From positions 1-48,431 of the forward strand of contig JALSJK010000141.1 in the NCBI GenBank assembly GCA_026989395.1: 48,431 nucleotides of DNA, read 5' to 3'. Positions within the stretch are counted from its first letter, which is position 1. Each line of letters begins with the position of its first letter. The notes beneath the pieces were generated by a model. It searched no databases. It was not told the origin of the DNA and was given only the letters and a program-made list of their open reading frames with translations. Both the position numbers and the translations under genes were made by a program. This document shows, piece after piece, positions 9,562 to 19,160 of the stretch. Source of the DNA: Methylomonas sp. Its GTDB lineage: Bacteria > Pseudomonadota > Gammaproteobacteria > Methylococcales > Methylomonadaceae.

Positions 9562-11832
9562 TTAAAATGCAATCCGACCATTTAGTTTTTCGGTTTCAAT
9601 TACCGCTGGTAATTGAGGAAGTTCTGTTTTTTCCATATAGAAAGGTTGATGTATTTCCAGAAAGTGTATGTAAAACAGGGTTGGACCGTCATTGGGAAAA
9701 TTGTTTTTGATGTTGCTGAAAGCTTGGAGTGCTTCTAACCACTGACTGTTTTTGAAGAAGTTCAGGGCTTTAGAAAATTCTGATTTTAAAGTAAACCACG
9801 ACTCAGGAATGTCTTGCTCCAGACCAATTATTTCATGGATGATGATGGGTTTGGTTTTACCTTTAAGAATAAATTGACCAACTTCCCGGGTAAAAAAACC
9901 GGATAAACCCCGTGTGATTTGTTCCGAAGCCAGAATTCGCGTTCCTAATAACTTATTCAAGCCTTCGATGCGGGTGGCAGTATTGATAATGTCTCCCACT
10001 GCCCGATATTCATAATGCTCTTTGGCCCCAACATTGCCCAGTCGCATACTGCCATAATGCAAACCAATACGGGTCGGAAGCTGGTCCGGTTGGCGTTGAT
10101 TAAATTCATCAATCGCGTTGATAATTTCCATTGCAGCTTGAGAAGCTTCTTGTTGGGGATTGTCAGTTTCTTTGGAAACGGCCCACAATGCCATCATGGC
10201 ATCACCAATAACATCAGAAATGATGCCGCCATGCTTTTGTACCAGTGGGAACATAACCGAATAATACTGGTTCATTAAGTCTGCCAGCTGCATGGGGTCT
10301 TTGGATTCGGACAGGGTTGTGTATTGGCCTGCATCGGTGGCCAAACAAACACCTTGCTTCAATTCCCCGTAACTATTCATGGACTCACTGGCAGGCTGGC
10401 TGGAGATTTTATCGACTACGTCTTTGGGTAAATAAAAACTAAAAGCTTTTTGCAGGTTTTGATGGGAAAGGTTGTTGGAGATATAGTGGAAAATGGATGC
10501 AGTCAATATAACTAGCGGCGCTTGAATGAAAATTGGCGTAATGATGGGTAGCCAAAGATTAAAATATTTGAATAAATAATAGCAAAGCAAAACATTGACC
10601 AAACAGGCAAGAATGATAGTCAAGACTACTTTTTTGTATGAAAAAAACCGGCAGAAACCCGCCAGCATCATGCCCCAAAGTAGGACCAGGAGAAATTGCT
10701 GGGATAAAGGTAGTGGCTTTATCCAGGAATTGTCAAGCAGGTTGGCAACAGCGGTGGCAGCAATTTCAATCGGGCTAATGGTATCCGCAGCAGATTCGGA
10801 ATAAACATTATAAAAGCCAGGGTTTTTTTCCGGGTGGATATTTTCAGAATAGCCGACTAGAACAATTTTGTTATGGAACGTTTCCGGGCGCAATATATCG
10901 CTGACCAGGGCTTGATAGAAAGGAATCGTGGTAATGGTGCCGGCTCTTCCGTAGTGATTGAAGTACAAGCTGTCGCCGCTATCATGAAAATTCAGCCAGG
11001 ATTGCAGTAATTGTTTTTTTTTTGATGGAAAGCTGGATTGTTCCAGTATGTTTTGAAAACGAGCTAAAAGAGATGGGTCAATTTTAAATTGATTATAAAT
11101 TTTTTGAACGAAATTAGTGGTTGTAAATGGCTCTGAAAGTAGTAAAGCTAAATTTTGATCTGTTTTTACCAGTAACTCTGATAATTCCGGAAAAACCTTT
11201 TTTAAAATGGAGCTGTGGAAAATACAGCTGGGGAAGGTAGGGGTTCCACCTGCACTGGCTTTATATATCCAGAATTGTTTTACTGATGAAGAAGTTTTTG
11301 GCAGGGGGAATGGACAGACATCCAATGCCGCATTTTCCAGTAGTGGAAGAGGGTATACAACTCTTTCACTAACCATGTTGGGAATATTAGAACGAGATTT
11401 TCTGTTAACGAAAATTGAGCGCCTTTCAAGGTAGTTACTGAGGATGACATTTTTTTCCGAAGCCATTGCTTCAGCCAGGATTTGGTCATTTCTTGCGTCG
11501 CGCGGTTCAGCAAAGTTAATATTGAAGGCAATGATAGCCGGCGCTTGTTGATTAAGTTTGTTGATCAGTTCAGCATAATAAGATCGGGGCCATTTTTCAG
11601 GATCGGCAGGTAACCTCAGTACCTCAGCAGATAACTTGTCGATGCTGATGATTGCGACATCTTTGGGCGGCTGTAGTGGGCCTCTGATTGTATAAAACCA
11701 GTCGAGTCCTGCTTCTTCAAGGTTCTCTCCCCAAGGGGTTAAACTAAAAAGTGAACCTAATAGACCAATAAAAACTGCAAGAATGCAGGCCTTTCCTGTC
11801 TTGATGCAAAACATAATTGGGTTTGCTGCCAT
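9562..11832 (-). CDS. CHASE2-domain class III nucleotide cyclase
   Basis: This 756-residue inner-membrane protein has a first membrane helix (about 7-30), a periplasmic CHASE2 sensor (about 35-345; DVAIISIDKLSAEVL and a later NKIVLVGYS are typical), three close membrane helices (about 365-445), then a cytoplasmic class III cyclase domain (about 480-640). Both metal-binding Asp are present (ATDAGQYTTLSE and VIGDAMMALW), as are the catalytic Asn and Arg in NTATR. The usual adenine-selecting Lys position appears to be Asp, so cAMP versus cGMP is uncertain. FecR-domain genes are common neighbours of CHASE2 cyclases, and two full copies plus a fragment lie downstream here. Confidence 0.9.
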   Translation of the reverse strand: MAANPIMFCIKTGKACILAVFIGLLGSLFSLTPWGENLEEAGLDWFYTIRGPLQPPKDVAIISIDKLSAEVLRLPADPEKWPRSYYAELINKLNQQAPAIIAFNINFAEPRDARNDQILAEAMASEKNVILSNYLERRSIFVNRKSRSNIPNMVSERVVYPLPLLENAALDVCPFPLPKTSSSVKQFWIYKASAGGTPTFPSCIFHSSILKKVFPELSELLVKTDQNLALLLSEPFTTTNFVQKIYNQFKIDPSLLARFQNILEQSSFPSKKKQLLQSWLNFHDSGDSLYFNHYGRAGTITTIPFYQALVSDILRPETFHNKIVLVGYSENIHPEKNPGFYNVYSESAADTISPIEIAATAVANLLDNSWIKPLPLSQQFLLVLLWGMMLAGFCRFFSYKKVVLTIILACLVNVLLCYYLFKYFNLWLPIITPIFIQAPLVILTASIFHYISNNLSHQNLQKAFSFYLPKDVVDKISSQPASESMNSYGELKQGVCLATDAGQYTTLSESKDPMQLADLMNQYYSVMFPLVQKHGGIISDVIGDAMMALWAVSKETDNPQQEASQAAMEIINAIDEFNQRQPDQLPTRIGLHYGSMRLGNVGAKEHYEYRAVGDIINTATRIEGLNKLLGTRILASEQITRGLSGFFTREVGQFILKGKTKPIIIHEIIGLEQDIPESWFTLKSEFSKALNFFKNSQWLEALQAFSNIKNNFPNDGPTLFYIHFLEIHQPFYMEKTELPQLPAVIETEKLNGRIAF

Positions 11833-12202
11833 CCCTAATGAATGGCAATAGCAAATCTTTGATGATTACGCATCAGATAGAAAAGTAAAGATTAATGAAT
11901 ACATTATTGTTTGATTTTTTATTCATTTATTCGATGATATGGCGGGAAGCTACAAAAAGGCGATTAAACTGTTAGTGATTTGGCCATTATATTTATCAAC
12001 CGTCGGCCTGTCTATTGGTGAATTTGTTTGAAGAACACAGTAAATTTCACAATCGTTGATGTATAGCTTATGCGATTGTTTATAAAGAGTTTTCTGTCGA
12101 ATGTAGGCCGAGCTTAGAAGCAGGGAATTTATATGAAATAAAAAATAATTGTCAGCACGATCTGACGGTCAACGGCAAAATAGGATAGAACTTAGGCTGT
12201 TT
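11833..12202. other. Intergenic region without a visible gene
   Basis: A 370-base AT-rich gap between the small membrane protein gene and the cyclase gene. It should contain the cyclase promoter. I see no reading frame with a ribosome site, no RNA gene and no strong terminator. Confidence 0.4.
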
Positions 12203-12715
12203 CTAAAAGCAATTGCCATAATCCAGCATTAATTCCTGGCAGTCAAAGAAAATCCTGGGGTACTGAATTCTAATGTATAGTTTTAGCGCGTATTCCAGCG
12301 CTATAGCCAATGTTACTAATCGGGCAGAAGCTGCCCAGAATTTAGAATGGGTGTTAAATGATGCTCGCCAAATGGAAACACACCACCAGATAATGGGATT
12401 GATAAGTACAAAATGGGCAACGTCCCAACTTGAAACAGTCAAGGTGCCGGTTTTTGCCAGATAATCAATGTAAATCAGAGCGCCATTTAGCAGAATAAAA
12501 AAAGACCAGAATATTTTCCATAATGGTAAATATCCGCACCAGGCAGCAAACAAATAGTCACGGAAGGTTTTAATTTTGGGGATGTCTGGGAAAGGTTCCG
12601 GTTCCGGAGCGCTGATATAAAGAATCAACAACAGTGCTGTGCTAATGGCAAGAAGATCGACATAGGATAACAAGGAGCTTTGGGAGGTGATAATTGGCAG
12701 GGAGAAATAAAACAT
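12203..12715 (-). CDS. Small integral membrane protein, unknown
   Basis: The product has 170 residues and four or five hydrophobic segments (near residues 15-35, 60-80, 100-115 and 130-145), with an acidic proline-rich loop APEPEPFPDIP after the first. It is rich in Trp, Tyr and Phe and ends with ELMLDYGNCF. It lies 13 bases downstream of the aspartic protease gene on the same strand and is probably co-transcribed with it. No ribosome site is evident before the ATG. Family not recognised. Confidence 0.65.
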   Translation of the reverse strand: MFYFSLPIITSQSSLLSYVDLLAISTALLLILYISAPEPEPFPDIPKIKTFRDYLFAAWCGYLPLWKIFWSFFILLNGALIYIDYLAKTGTLTVSSWDVAHFVLINPIIWWCVSIWRASFNTHSKFWAASARLVTLAIALEYALKLYIRIQYPRIFFDCQELMLDYGNCF

Positions 12716-12728
12716 AATTATTTTTATT

Positions 12729-13250
12729 TTAAGGCGGAAATTTTAATATCAGTTGGCCGTTGCGTTGAATTAATTCCAGATGCTTCATAAAACTCATACC
12801 CAGCAATATTTCGTTACTTTTCATGTAAGGGTTTATGTTGGCTCGAATATCATGTAGCGTTATAGCGCCAATACCGACTGAATCAAGACGTGTGTCATAA
12901 ACGGTAATCATGCCATTTGCAGTACTGACTTTCATTGGGAATCCCTTTGTCAGTTTCAAACGTTTGGCGATTTTTTCCGGTATGCTGATATGGGTGGCGC
13001 CGGTATCGAGTAAAAAAGTAACGGCTTGACCATTGATGTTGCCATTTGCAAGATAATGCCCCTGACGGTTTGCTTGCAATATGACTTCAGCAATTTTATC
13101 TACATCATACTGGATGGCAATTTCCTGGTTAGGATTATTTTGTCGGTCCAGGTATTTTGTAAAAGCCATAGTCAGGATTCCAAGAAACAGAATCCAGGCC
13201 AGATAAACCATCCATTGGCCGATACGGTGATTATTGGCTTTGTGGTTCAT
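12729..13250 (-). CDS. Retropepsin-like aspartic protease, membrane-anchored
   Basis: The product has 173 residues with an N-terminal membrane anchor (about 14-30). The single aspartic protease domain of clan AA carries the catalytic motif FLLDTGATHISIP near residue 80 and a downstream ILLGMSFMKHLEL, matching the TIGR02281 type of bacterial retropepsin-like proteins. One Asp per chain implies an active homodimer in the periplasm. The gene overlaps the 3' end of glnD by 20 bases, so translation is probably coupled; GGGAAGA lies directly before the ATG. The substrate is unknown. Confidence 0.85.
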   Translation of the reverse strand: MNHKANNHRIGQWMVYLAWILFLGILTMAFTKYLDRQNNPNQEIAIQYDVDKIAEVILQANRQGHYLANGNINGQAVTFLLDTGATHISIPEKIAKRLKLTKGFPMKVSTANGMITVYDTRLDSVGIGAITLHDIRANINPYMKSNEILLGMSFMKHLELIQRNGQLILKFPP

Positions 13251-15897
13251 TCTTCCCAGATTCTTCAGTCTTAAGATAGCCGAGAATTGAGGTTTTGATA
13301 TTATTTAATTGATCTTGATTGGTGATTGGTTGTAACTTCTCATCGGTGATATAAAACATATCTTCTACCCGACTGCCAATCGTGGTAATTCTTGCGCTGT
13401 TCAGATGGACATCGTGCTCCAGCAATACTTTACTGACTCGTGACAACAGTCCCGGCCGGTCTGTGGTAACAAGTTCCAGAATTGTGCAATGGTGCTGGCT
13501 ATCCTGGTGAAAATTGATTTGGGTCTTGATAGGGAAATTTTTCGCCTGGCGGGATAATTTGAAAAAATTTGTAGAAAAGCTGGTTTTGCCTTCGAGTAAA
13601 TTTTTTCTTATCGCAGAAATAATGTTTAGTTCTCTATACAAATCTTTGATTGGTTTGCCGGACTGTTCTAATACCTGAAAGCTGTTTAGCGTATAAAAAT
13701 CTTTTGTTGAGACAATTCGGGCGTCCAGAATAGTCAAGCCCAATTGATCAAGAATATTGGTGCAATCGGCAAAAATTCCAGGCTGGTCTTTTGCGTAAAT
13801 AAATATTTCAGCACTGCCTCGTTGTGTTTGCGGACGTAATAAAACCAAAGGTAAATCCTGTTCACTGCTGGATGCAATGGCGGTGGTATGGCAGACAATT
13901 TCGTCAGGGTAGTATCTGAGGAAATAGTCATCTTTGAAATGTTCCCATACCCGGTCAATTGTTTGATCTGAAATGCCTTGTTTTTGCAATATCATGCGTG
14001 TTTCCAGTTGGGTTTCTTTGATGCGTTCCTGCAAGTCAGATGGAGCTTGAAGCCCTAATCGTAAGGTCTTGTGGGTGGAGATATACAGCTCCCTTAACAA
14101 TGAATCTTTCCAGGAGTTCCACAGTTTCGGACTGGTTGCGCGGATATCCGCAACAGTTAATAAATAAAGATGATTCAGATATTCAGTATTTCCGACCAGT
14201 TTGGCAAATTCAAAAACTTCATCCGGGTCGCTGATATCCTTACGTTGAGCCGTCATGGACATTAATAGATGGTTTTTTACCAGCCAGGCAATCAATTCAG
14301 TATCATGCTTGGACATTAGATGTTGAGTGCAAAAATCTCTGGCAATATCCTCACCCAGTGTAGAGTGGTCGCCGCCTTTGCCTTTGGCAATGTCATGGAA
14401 TAATGCTGCCAAAAACAGAATTTCCGGTTTGTTGATGCGGAAAAAAACCATATTACAAAAAGGCAATTCTTCATTATGCTCATCTAGTGCAAAACGGCGT
14501 AAATTTCTGATGACAAACAAAGTGTGCTCATCGACAGTATAGATATGAAATAAATCATATTGCATTCTGGCAACGATATTGGCAAAGCACGGCAAATATT
14601 CGGCCAGTACCCCAAACCGGTTCATCCATCTTAATGCATGCGTGATGCCATGCGGCTGTCTGAAAATTTCGATGAACAATTGTCGTGCGTCAGGATTATT
14701 TCTGAAATCATCATCAATTAAATCCAGGTTTTTTCGAATTTCCCTGATCGTAGTCGCGCGTATGCCTTTTAATTCAGGATGTTTTTGTTGCACCAAAAAA
14801 ACCTTAAGCAGCGCCAGTGGGTCATTGACAAATACCTTGTCATGTTTTGTTTCAATGAAACCAGCGACAGCATTAAAATTCTCATCAATTTCCTGAATGG
14901 CTTTGGCGCTATTGGGGTCAATCAGTTGTTCTTTAAATACCTGCAGCAAGATTTCGTTTAAACGCTCCAGACCTTGAACGGTTTTGAAATAATGCTGCAT
15001 GAACTGTTCGATACATTCATTATTTCCGGTATCGGGGAAGCCAAACCATACCGCTAGTTCCCGTTGATAATCAAACAGCAGACGATCTTCCCTTCTGTCA
15101 GTCAGGACGTGTAACGCATATCGGATTTGCCAGAGTTTTTCCTGCGCCTCAAGCAATTCGTCATATTCCTGGTCAGTAATAAAACCATATTTTATTAATT
15201 CTTTTAAGGTGTCAGATTGATAATGACGTTTGAAAACCCAGGCAATAACGTGCCGGTCTCTCAAGCCTCCGGGGCTTTCCTTGACGTTAGGTTCAAGATT
15301 GTATGCGGTGTCGTGAAATTTTTTATAGCGTTGTCGCTGTTCTTCTAATTTAGCACTAAAGTATTTTTCTGATGGCCAAAGGCCATTTGATCTTATTTTG
15401 CGTTTTAGAGCCTCAAAAACTGTAGTATTACCATCAATCAAGCGCATTTCTAAAAGCGTGGTGAAAACTGTCTGATCTTCAGTCGCTGCTTCAATACATT
15501 CGTCAAGAGAGCGTGTGCTTAGCCCCGGTTTTAGACCAATATCCCAGAGAAAGGTATTAAAATCTGATAATGCAGAATGAAAATCGTGCTCATGGTTATT
15601 TTCCATAAGCACCAGGATGTCAACATCAGAGTGGGGGAAAAGTTCGCCTCGGCCATAACCACCGACAGCAATCAGGCTGAGGTCATCTTCCATCCCTGCC
15701 ATAAAGTGTTGCCAGCAGGCAGACAGAATCGCATCAATAAATTTTGCTTTGTTAGCCAGTAACGTGGCAACCGATTTGTTCGGTTGAAATTGTTGGTTGA
15801 GTTCTTCGTTGTTAGCTTTCAGCAGGTTTTTGAATAACTCTCTGGAATTTTTTTCATTCAACCAGGCAGGAACGATTTGTTGATCAAATTTATTCAC
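13231..15897 (-). CDS. glnD: PII uridylyltransferase/uridylyl-removing enzyme
   Basis: This is the 888-residue bifunctional nitrogen sensor that adds UMP to PII proteins when nitrogen is short and removes it when glutamine is plentiful. The nucleotidyltransferase motif GGYGRGELFPHSDVDIL is near residue 80, an HD hydrolase domain follows (FHDIAKGKGGDHS, near 490), and two ACT domains occupy about 695-770 and 805-880. Length is normal for the family. The start is GTG at 15897, overlapping the map stop in GTGA, with AGAGGA just before it. The map-glnD order is conserved in Gammaproteobacteria. Confidence 0.97.
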   Translation of the reverse strand: MNKFDQQIVPAWLNEKNSRELFKNLLKANNEELNQQFQPNKSVATLLANKAKFIDAILSACWQHFMAGMEDDLSLIAVGGYGRGELFPHSDVDILVLMENNHEHDFHSALSDFNTFLWDIGLKPGLSTRSLDECIEAATEDQTVFTTLLEMRLIDGNTTVFEALKRKIRSNGLWPSEKYFSAKLEEQRQRYKKFHDTAYNLEPNVKESPGGLRDRHVIAWVFKRHYQSDTLKELIKYGFITDQEYDELLEAQEKLWQIRYALHVLTDRREDRLLFDYQRELAVWFGFPDTGNNECIEQFMQHYFKTVQGLERLNEILLQVFKEQLIDPNSAKAIQEIDENFNAVAGFIETKHDKVFVNDPLALLKVFLVQQKHPELKGIRATTIREIRKNLDLIDDDFRNNPDARQLFIEIFRQPHGITHALRWMNRFGVLAEYLPCFANIVARMQYDLFHIYTVDEHTLFVIRNLRRFALDEHNEELPFCNMVFFRINKPEILFLAALFHDIAKGKGGDHSTLGEDIARDFCTQHLMSKHDTELIAWLVKNHLLMSMTAQRKDISDPDEVFEFAKLVGNTEYLNHLYLLTVADIRATSPKLWNSWKDSLLRELYISTHKTLRLGLQAPSDLQERIKETQLETRMILQKQGISDQTIDRVWEHFKDDYFLRYYPDEIVCHTTAIASSSEQDLPLVLLRPQTQRGSAEIFIYAKDQPGIFADCTNILDQLGLTILDARIVSTKDFYTLNSFQVLEQSGKPIKDLYRELNIISAIRKNLLEGKTSFSTNFFKLSRQAKNFPIKTQINFHQDSQHHCTILELVTTDRPGLLSRVSKVLLEHDVHLNSARITTIGSRVEDMFYITDEKLQPITNQDQLNNIKTSILGYLKTEESGKNEPQSQ

Positions 15898-16658
15898 ATT
15901 TCCTCTTGACGTAAGGTGAGAATTTCATAGCCAGTGTCAGTCACCAGAATAGTATGTTCCCACTGAGCTGATAGGCTTCTGTCTTTGGTGACAGCAGTCC
16001 AGCCATCTTTTAGCACTTTAATATGTCTTTTCCCCAGGTTCAGCATTGGTTCAATAGTAAAAATCATACCTGCATCAATGATTTCACCTTGGCCGGGTTT
16101 ACCATAATGTAAAATTTGCGGCTCTTCATGAAATTTTTTGCCAATGCCGTGTCCACAAAATTCCTTAACTACCGACAGACGATTGGATTCGGCGTGTTTT
16201 TGGATAGCGTAGCCGATATCGCCGAGTGTAGCTCCTGGTTTGACTTGTTCTATGCCTAAGAATAGTGACTCTCTGGTGATTTTGCATAATCTTTTAGCAA
16301 ATGGGGAAACATCACCAACATAAAACATTTTACTGGTATCGCCGTGGTATTGATCCTTGATGACAGTGATGTCAATATTGATAATATCACCATTTTTTAG
16401 TTTTTTAACATTAGGGATGCCGTGACAGACCTGATTATTGACCGAGGTACAGATTGATTTGGGAAACCCCCGGTAATTCAGTGGCGCCGGGATGGCCTTC
16501 TGTTCATTGACGATGTAGTCATGACAAATTTGATCCAGTTCTTCAGTACTGATGCCAGGAACGACATGAGGCTCAATCATTTCCAGAACGTCAGCAGCCA
16601 GTTTTCCGGCAACCCTCATTTTTTCAATTTCGTCAGGTTTTTTTATGGATATGCTCAT
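15894..16658 (-). CDS. map: Methionine aminopeptidase type I
   Basis: This 254-residue cytosolic enzyme removes the initiator Met from nascent proteins. All five metal ligands are visible in order: the two Asp in NIDITVIKDQYHGDTSKMF, His in FCGHGIGKKFHEEP, Glu in FTIEPML, and Glu in QWEHTILVT near the end. Length fits the short type I form without an N-terminal extension. The stop overlaps the glnD start by four bases, so the two genes form one transcript. The ribosome site before the ATG at 16658 is poor. Confidence 0.97.
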   Translation of the reverse strand: MSISIKKPDEIEKMRVAGKLAADVLEMIEPHVVPGISTEELDQICHDYIVNEQKAIPAPLNYRGFPKSICTSVNNQVCHGIPNVKKLKNGDIINIDITVIKDQYHGDTSKMFYVGDVSPFAKRLCKITRESLFLGIEQVKPGATLGDIGYAIQKHAESNRLSVVKEFCGHGIGKKFHEEPQILHYGKPGQGEIIDAGMIFTIEPMLNLGKRHIKVLKDGWTAVTKDRSLSAQWEHTILVTDTGYEILTLRQEEM

Positions 16659-16787
16659 TGGGGTTTTGTGTTAGTGTAAGGACTCAGATTTGTTCATTAT
16701 AATCCTTCCCAGTAGCCAAGGGGGATTAGCGGGGAAATAATTTATCTGATATCAATGATATGTGGTGACTGATTCATTTTAATACAT

Positions 16788-17882
16788 TCAGGAATCGTCA
16801 AATGTTTCTGCCAAAGCTGATAATTTTTCCAACGAACGAGAATAGAGTTTTTCATCATCAGTCCTGATAGTAGCATGCGCCACTTTTCGTCCCTTTCTCG
16901 GTGATTTTTCGTAAAGATGCAAATGACAGTTCGGGATGGATAAAATTTGATCGGCTGGAGCAACGTTGCCGATAAAATTCACCATGCCAGTATGTCCGCG
17001 CGCTTTAGTGGAGCCCAGGGGCAAGTCCAGAATCGCACGTAAATGATTTTCAAACTGGCTGGTTTCAGCGCCTTCAATTGTCCAGTGACCAGAATTGTGT
17101 ACCCTGGGCGCAAATTCATTTGCCAGTAATTTGCCTTCGATATCAAACAGTTCCAGAGCAATGATGCCGATATAATCAAGTGACTCAAGTAATGAGGTAA
17201 CATATTGCTCTGCAGTTTTTTGTAAAACATCGTTAACGCAACACTGAGCTACGCGTAAAATTCCACCACTATGATAATTTTCTGATAATGGATAAAACGC
17301 AATATCACCATTAACTCTTCGTACTGCGATAATTGAAACCTCGCGCTTGAAAGCGACGAAACTTTCGACGATTGCCGGAGTGTTTTGCATGGATACCCAG
17401 GCTCTGGATAAATCTTCAGGTGATTTTATGCGGAACTGGCCTTTTCCGTCATAACCCATCCGACGACTTTTCAAAATAGCCGGGTAGCCGATCTCAGGCA
17501 TGGCTTTTTTCAAGTCTTCCAGGCTGTCAATACGGGCGAAATGAGCCGTAGGAATATTTTGCTGATGAAAAAAGTTTTTTTCTGTCAATCGATCCTGCGC
17601 AATAGCCAAAGCATTGGCAGCAGGATAAATAGTGGTATGACTGGATAAAAAATCCGCCGCGCTGGCTGGGACATTTTCAAATTCGTAGGTAACAATATCT
17701 GCTTTTTCAGCCAGTTCAGCTAAAAGCTCAGGGTCATCATACTGGCCTCGTAGATGTTCGCCAAGACAGGTTGCCCCAGCCGATTCGCTGGGATCAAGGA
17801 TAATAAATTTCAAGCCAAGTGGGTATCCTGCCAAAGCAATCATACGGGCCAGTTGGCCGCCCCCTAAAATACCGATCTTCAT
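16788..17882 (-). CDS. purK: 5-(carboxyamino)imidazole ribonucleotide synthase
   Basis: The product has 364 residues and catalyses ATP-dependent N-carboxylation of AIR in purine synthesis, supplying PurE. The N-terminus [16 protein letters not shown], the YEFENVP segment and the ATP-grasp region with [13 protein letters not shown] and later [15 protein letters not shown] are characteristic. Its ATG overlaps the purE stop in ATGA, so purE and purK are translationally coupled. It lies about 130 bases upstream of map, with no strong terminator seen between them. Confidence 0.97.
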   Translation of the reverse strand: MKIGILGGGQLARMIALAGYPLGLKFIILDPSESAGATCLGEHLRGQYDDPELLAELAEKADIVTYEFENVPASAADFLSSHTTIYPAANALAIAQDRLTEKNFFHQQNIPTAHFARIDSLEDLKKAMPEIGYPAILKSRRMGYDGKGQFRIKSPEDLSRAWVSMQNTPAIVESFVAFKREVSIIAVRRVNGDIAFYPLSENYHSGGILRVAQCCVNDVLQKTAEQYVTSLLESLDYIGIIALELFDIEGKLLANEFAPRVHNSGHWTIEGAETSQFENHLRAILDLPLGSTKARGHTGMVNFIGNVAPADQILSIPNCHLHLYEKSPRKGRKVAHATIRTDDEKLYSRSLEKLSALAETFDDS

Positions 17883-18382
17883 ACTGTTACCTTTTGATTG
17901 CGTGGGTCAGGATCAGCCAAAACTTTATCAGTCTGGTTTTTTCTGAACTCATTTAAGGTATCACGAAATCGGGGATGTTTATTCCCTACTATCGCTGCTG
18001 CCAGCAAAGCGGCATTAATTGCCCCTGCCTTGCCGATTGAAAGTGTTCCAACAGGAATACCTGCCGGCATTTGCGCAATTGAAAGCAAGGAATCCATGCC
18101 GTTCAGAGCTTTTGACTGGACTGGTACGCCAAGTACCGGAACTGGCGTTTTGGCAGCAGTCATTCCAGGCAAGTGCGCAGCACCTCCCGCACCAGCAATA
18201 ATGACTTCCAAACCCTTTTTCTCAGCGTTTTCAGCATATTCAAATAGTTTATCGGGTGTTCGGTGAGCCGAAACAACCTCTACTTCATGAGGGATTTTAA
18301 GCTGTTCTAAAATTTCTGCAGCATGTTGCATGGTTTCCCAGTCTGAAGTTGAACCCATGATAATGCCGATTAATGCGGTCAT
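17879..18382 (-). CDS. purE: N5-CAIR mutase
   Basis: The product has 167 residues from the chosen start and converts N5-CAIR to CAIR, the step after PurK. Typical motifs are [25 protein letters not shown] and [14 protein letters not shown] longer frame opens at 18433, but the ATG at 18382 is preceded by AGGAGA at eight bases and gives the family's normal N-terminus, so the upstream 17 residues are rejected. First gene of a purE-purK pair. Confidence 0.97.
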   Translation of the reverse strand: MTALIGIIMGSTSDWETMQHAAEILEQLKIPHEVEVVSAHRTPDKLFEYAENAEKKGLEVIIAGAGGAAHLPGMTAAKTPVPVLGVPVQSKALNGMDSLLSIAQMPAGIPVGTLSIGKAGAINAALLAAAIVGNKHPRFRDTLNEFRKNQTDKVLADPDPRNQKVTV

Positions 18383-19160
18383 GGAAATGATCTCCTGAAA
18401 AAAATAATTCGAAAACCGGCCATTATACTTCAATATTAGCTATAAGAAGTCCAGATAAACTAAGCATATTCAGACTGAAATGCCGAAAGCAAAATTAAAT
18501 ACCATGTATGTAACAAGAGATGGTCTTTCATGTCTTTAGAAGCCTTTTAAGAAATTGAACGGATTCAAGGAGGCTGTCGGAGTATAGATAATTTTCCAGC
18601 GGCAATGGAAAATTGGCTGCTTTTCCTGATTATTATCGTGTAGACCACTCAAACCTCTATAGATAAAAGATACTCTGAATTACCCACTTGTCTCGCTACG
18701 AGCCCCTAAATATCACAGATATAAGGATTCAATGGTAATTTTTAACAGACTTGGGTTGTAAATAAGTGTACTGTTACAAATAGTTGACATTAACTGTTAA
18801 GAATTATTTTTGATAACTCTAAGGTATCCCTAAATTTGGGTGATTACTTCAGTTTTGAGGATTATACTTCGCGCGGCCACGTCTACGGATTTCTAACGAC
18901 TGAGTTTTTGCCGATAGCTGCGTCACTAAAACAGTTGCGTAGCTTGCTATGCGCCTGTTTTAGTGCCTTGCTCTCGACAAAAGTCAGTGCACTATAAATT
19001 CCGCATCCGTGCCCCCACGAAGTATATACAAAGTAATTTAATGGATTTATCGAAACGATGCTATAAGCATATTTTTGTCATATTAATTCACAAGACATTA
19101 ATTCAGGAGCAAATAAAAGTTAAAGAGGTAAACAATTAAAAATTCATTGAGGGGGCAAAG
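18383..19160. other. Long intergenic region with palindromic element
   Basis: About 780 bases between the divergent purE and di-haem oxidoreductase genes. It holds a perfect 9-base inverted repeat (AATTTTCCA/TGGAAAATT, 18590-18614) and the large hairpin repeat at 18862-19027. I see no coding frame with a ribosome site and no tRNA. Promoters for both flanking genes must lie here, but none is strong enough to place. Confidence 0.5.
18862..19027. repeat. 166-bp imperfect palindrome, MITE- or REP-like
   Basis: The ends are inverted: TTATACTTCGCGCGGCCACG on the left and, read in reverse from the right, TATACTTCGTGGGGGCACG followed by GATGCGGAATTT. Nested inside are GACTGAGTTTTTGCCGA against its reverse near 18980, a perfect CACTAAAACAG/CTGTTTTAGTG pair, and a central GCGTAGC-TT-GCTATGCGC. 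The whole unit could fold into one long hairpin. Its end sequence recurs as a half copy at 37782-37817, and its core resembles 5239-5282. No transposase is nearby, so if mobile it would depend on an enzyme supplied elsewhere. Confidence 0.75.
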
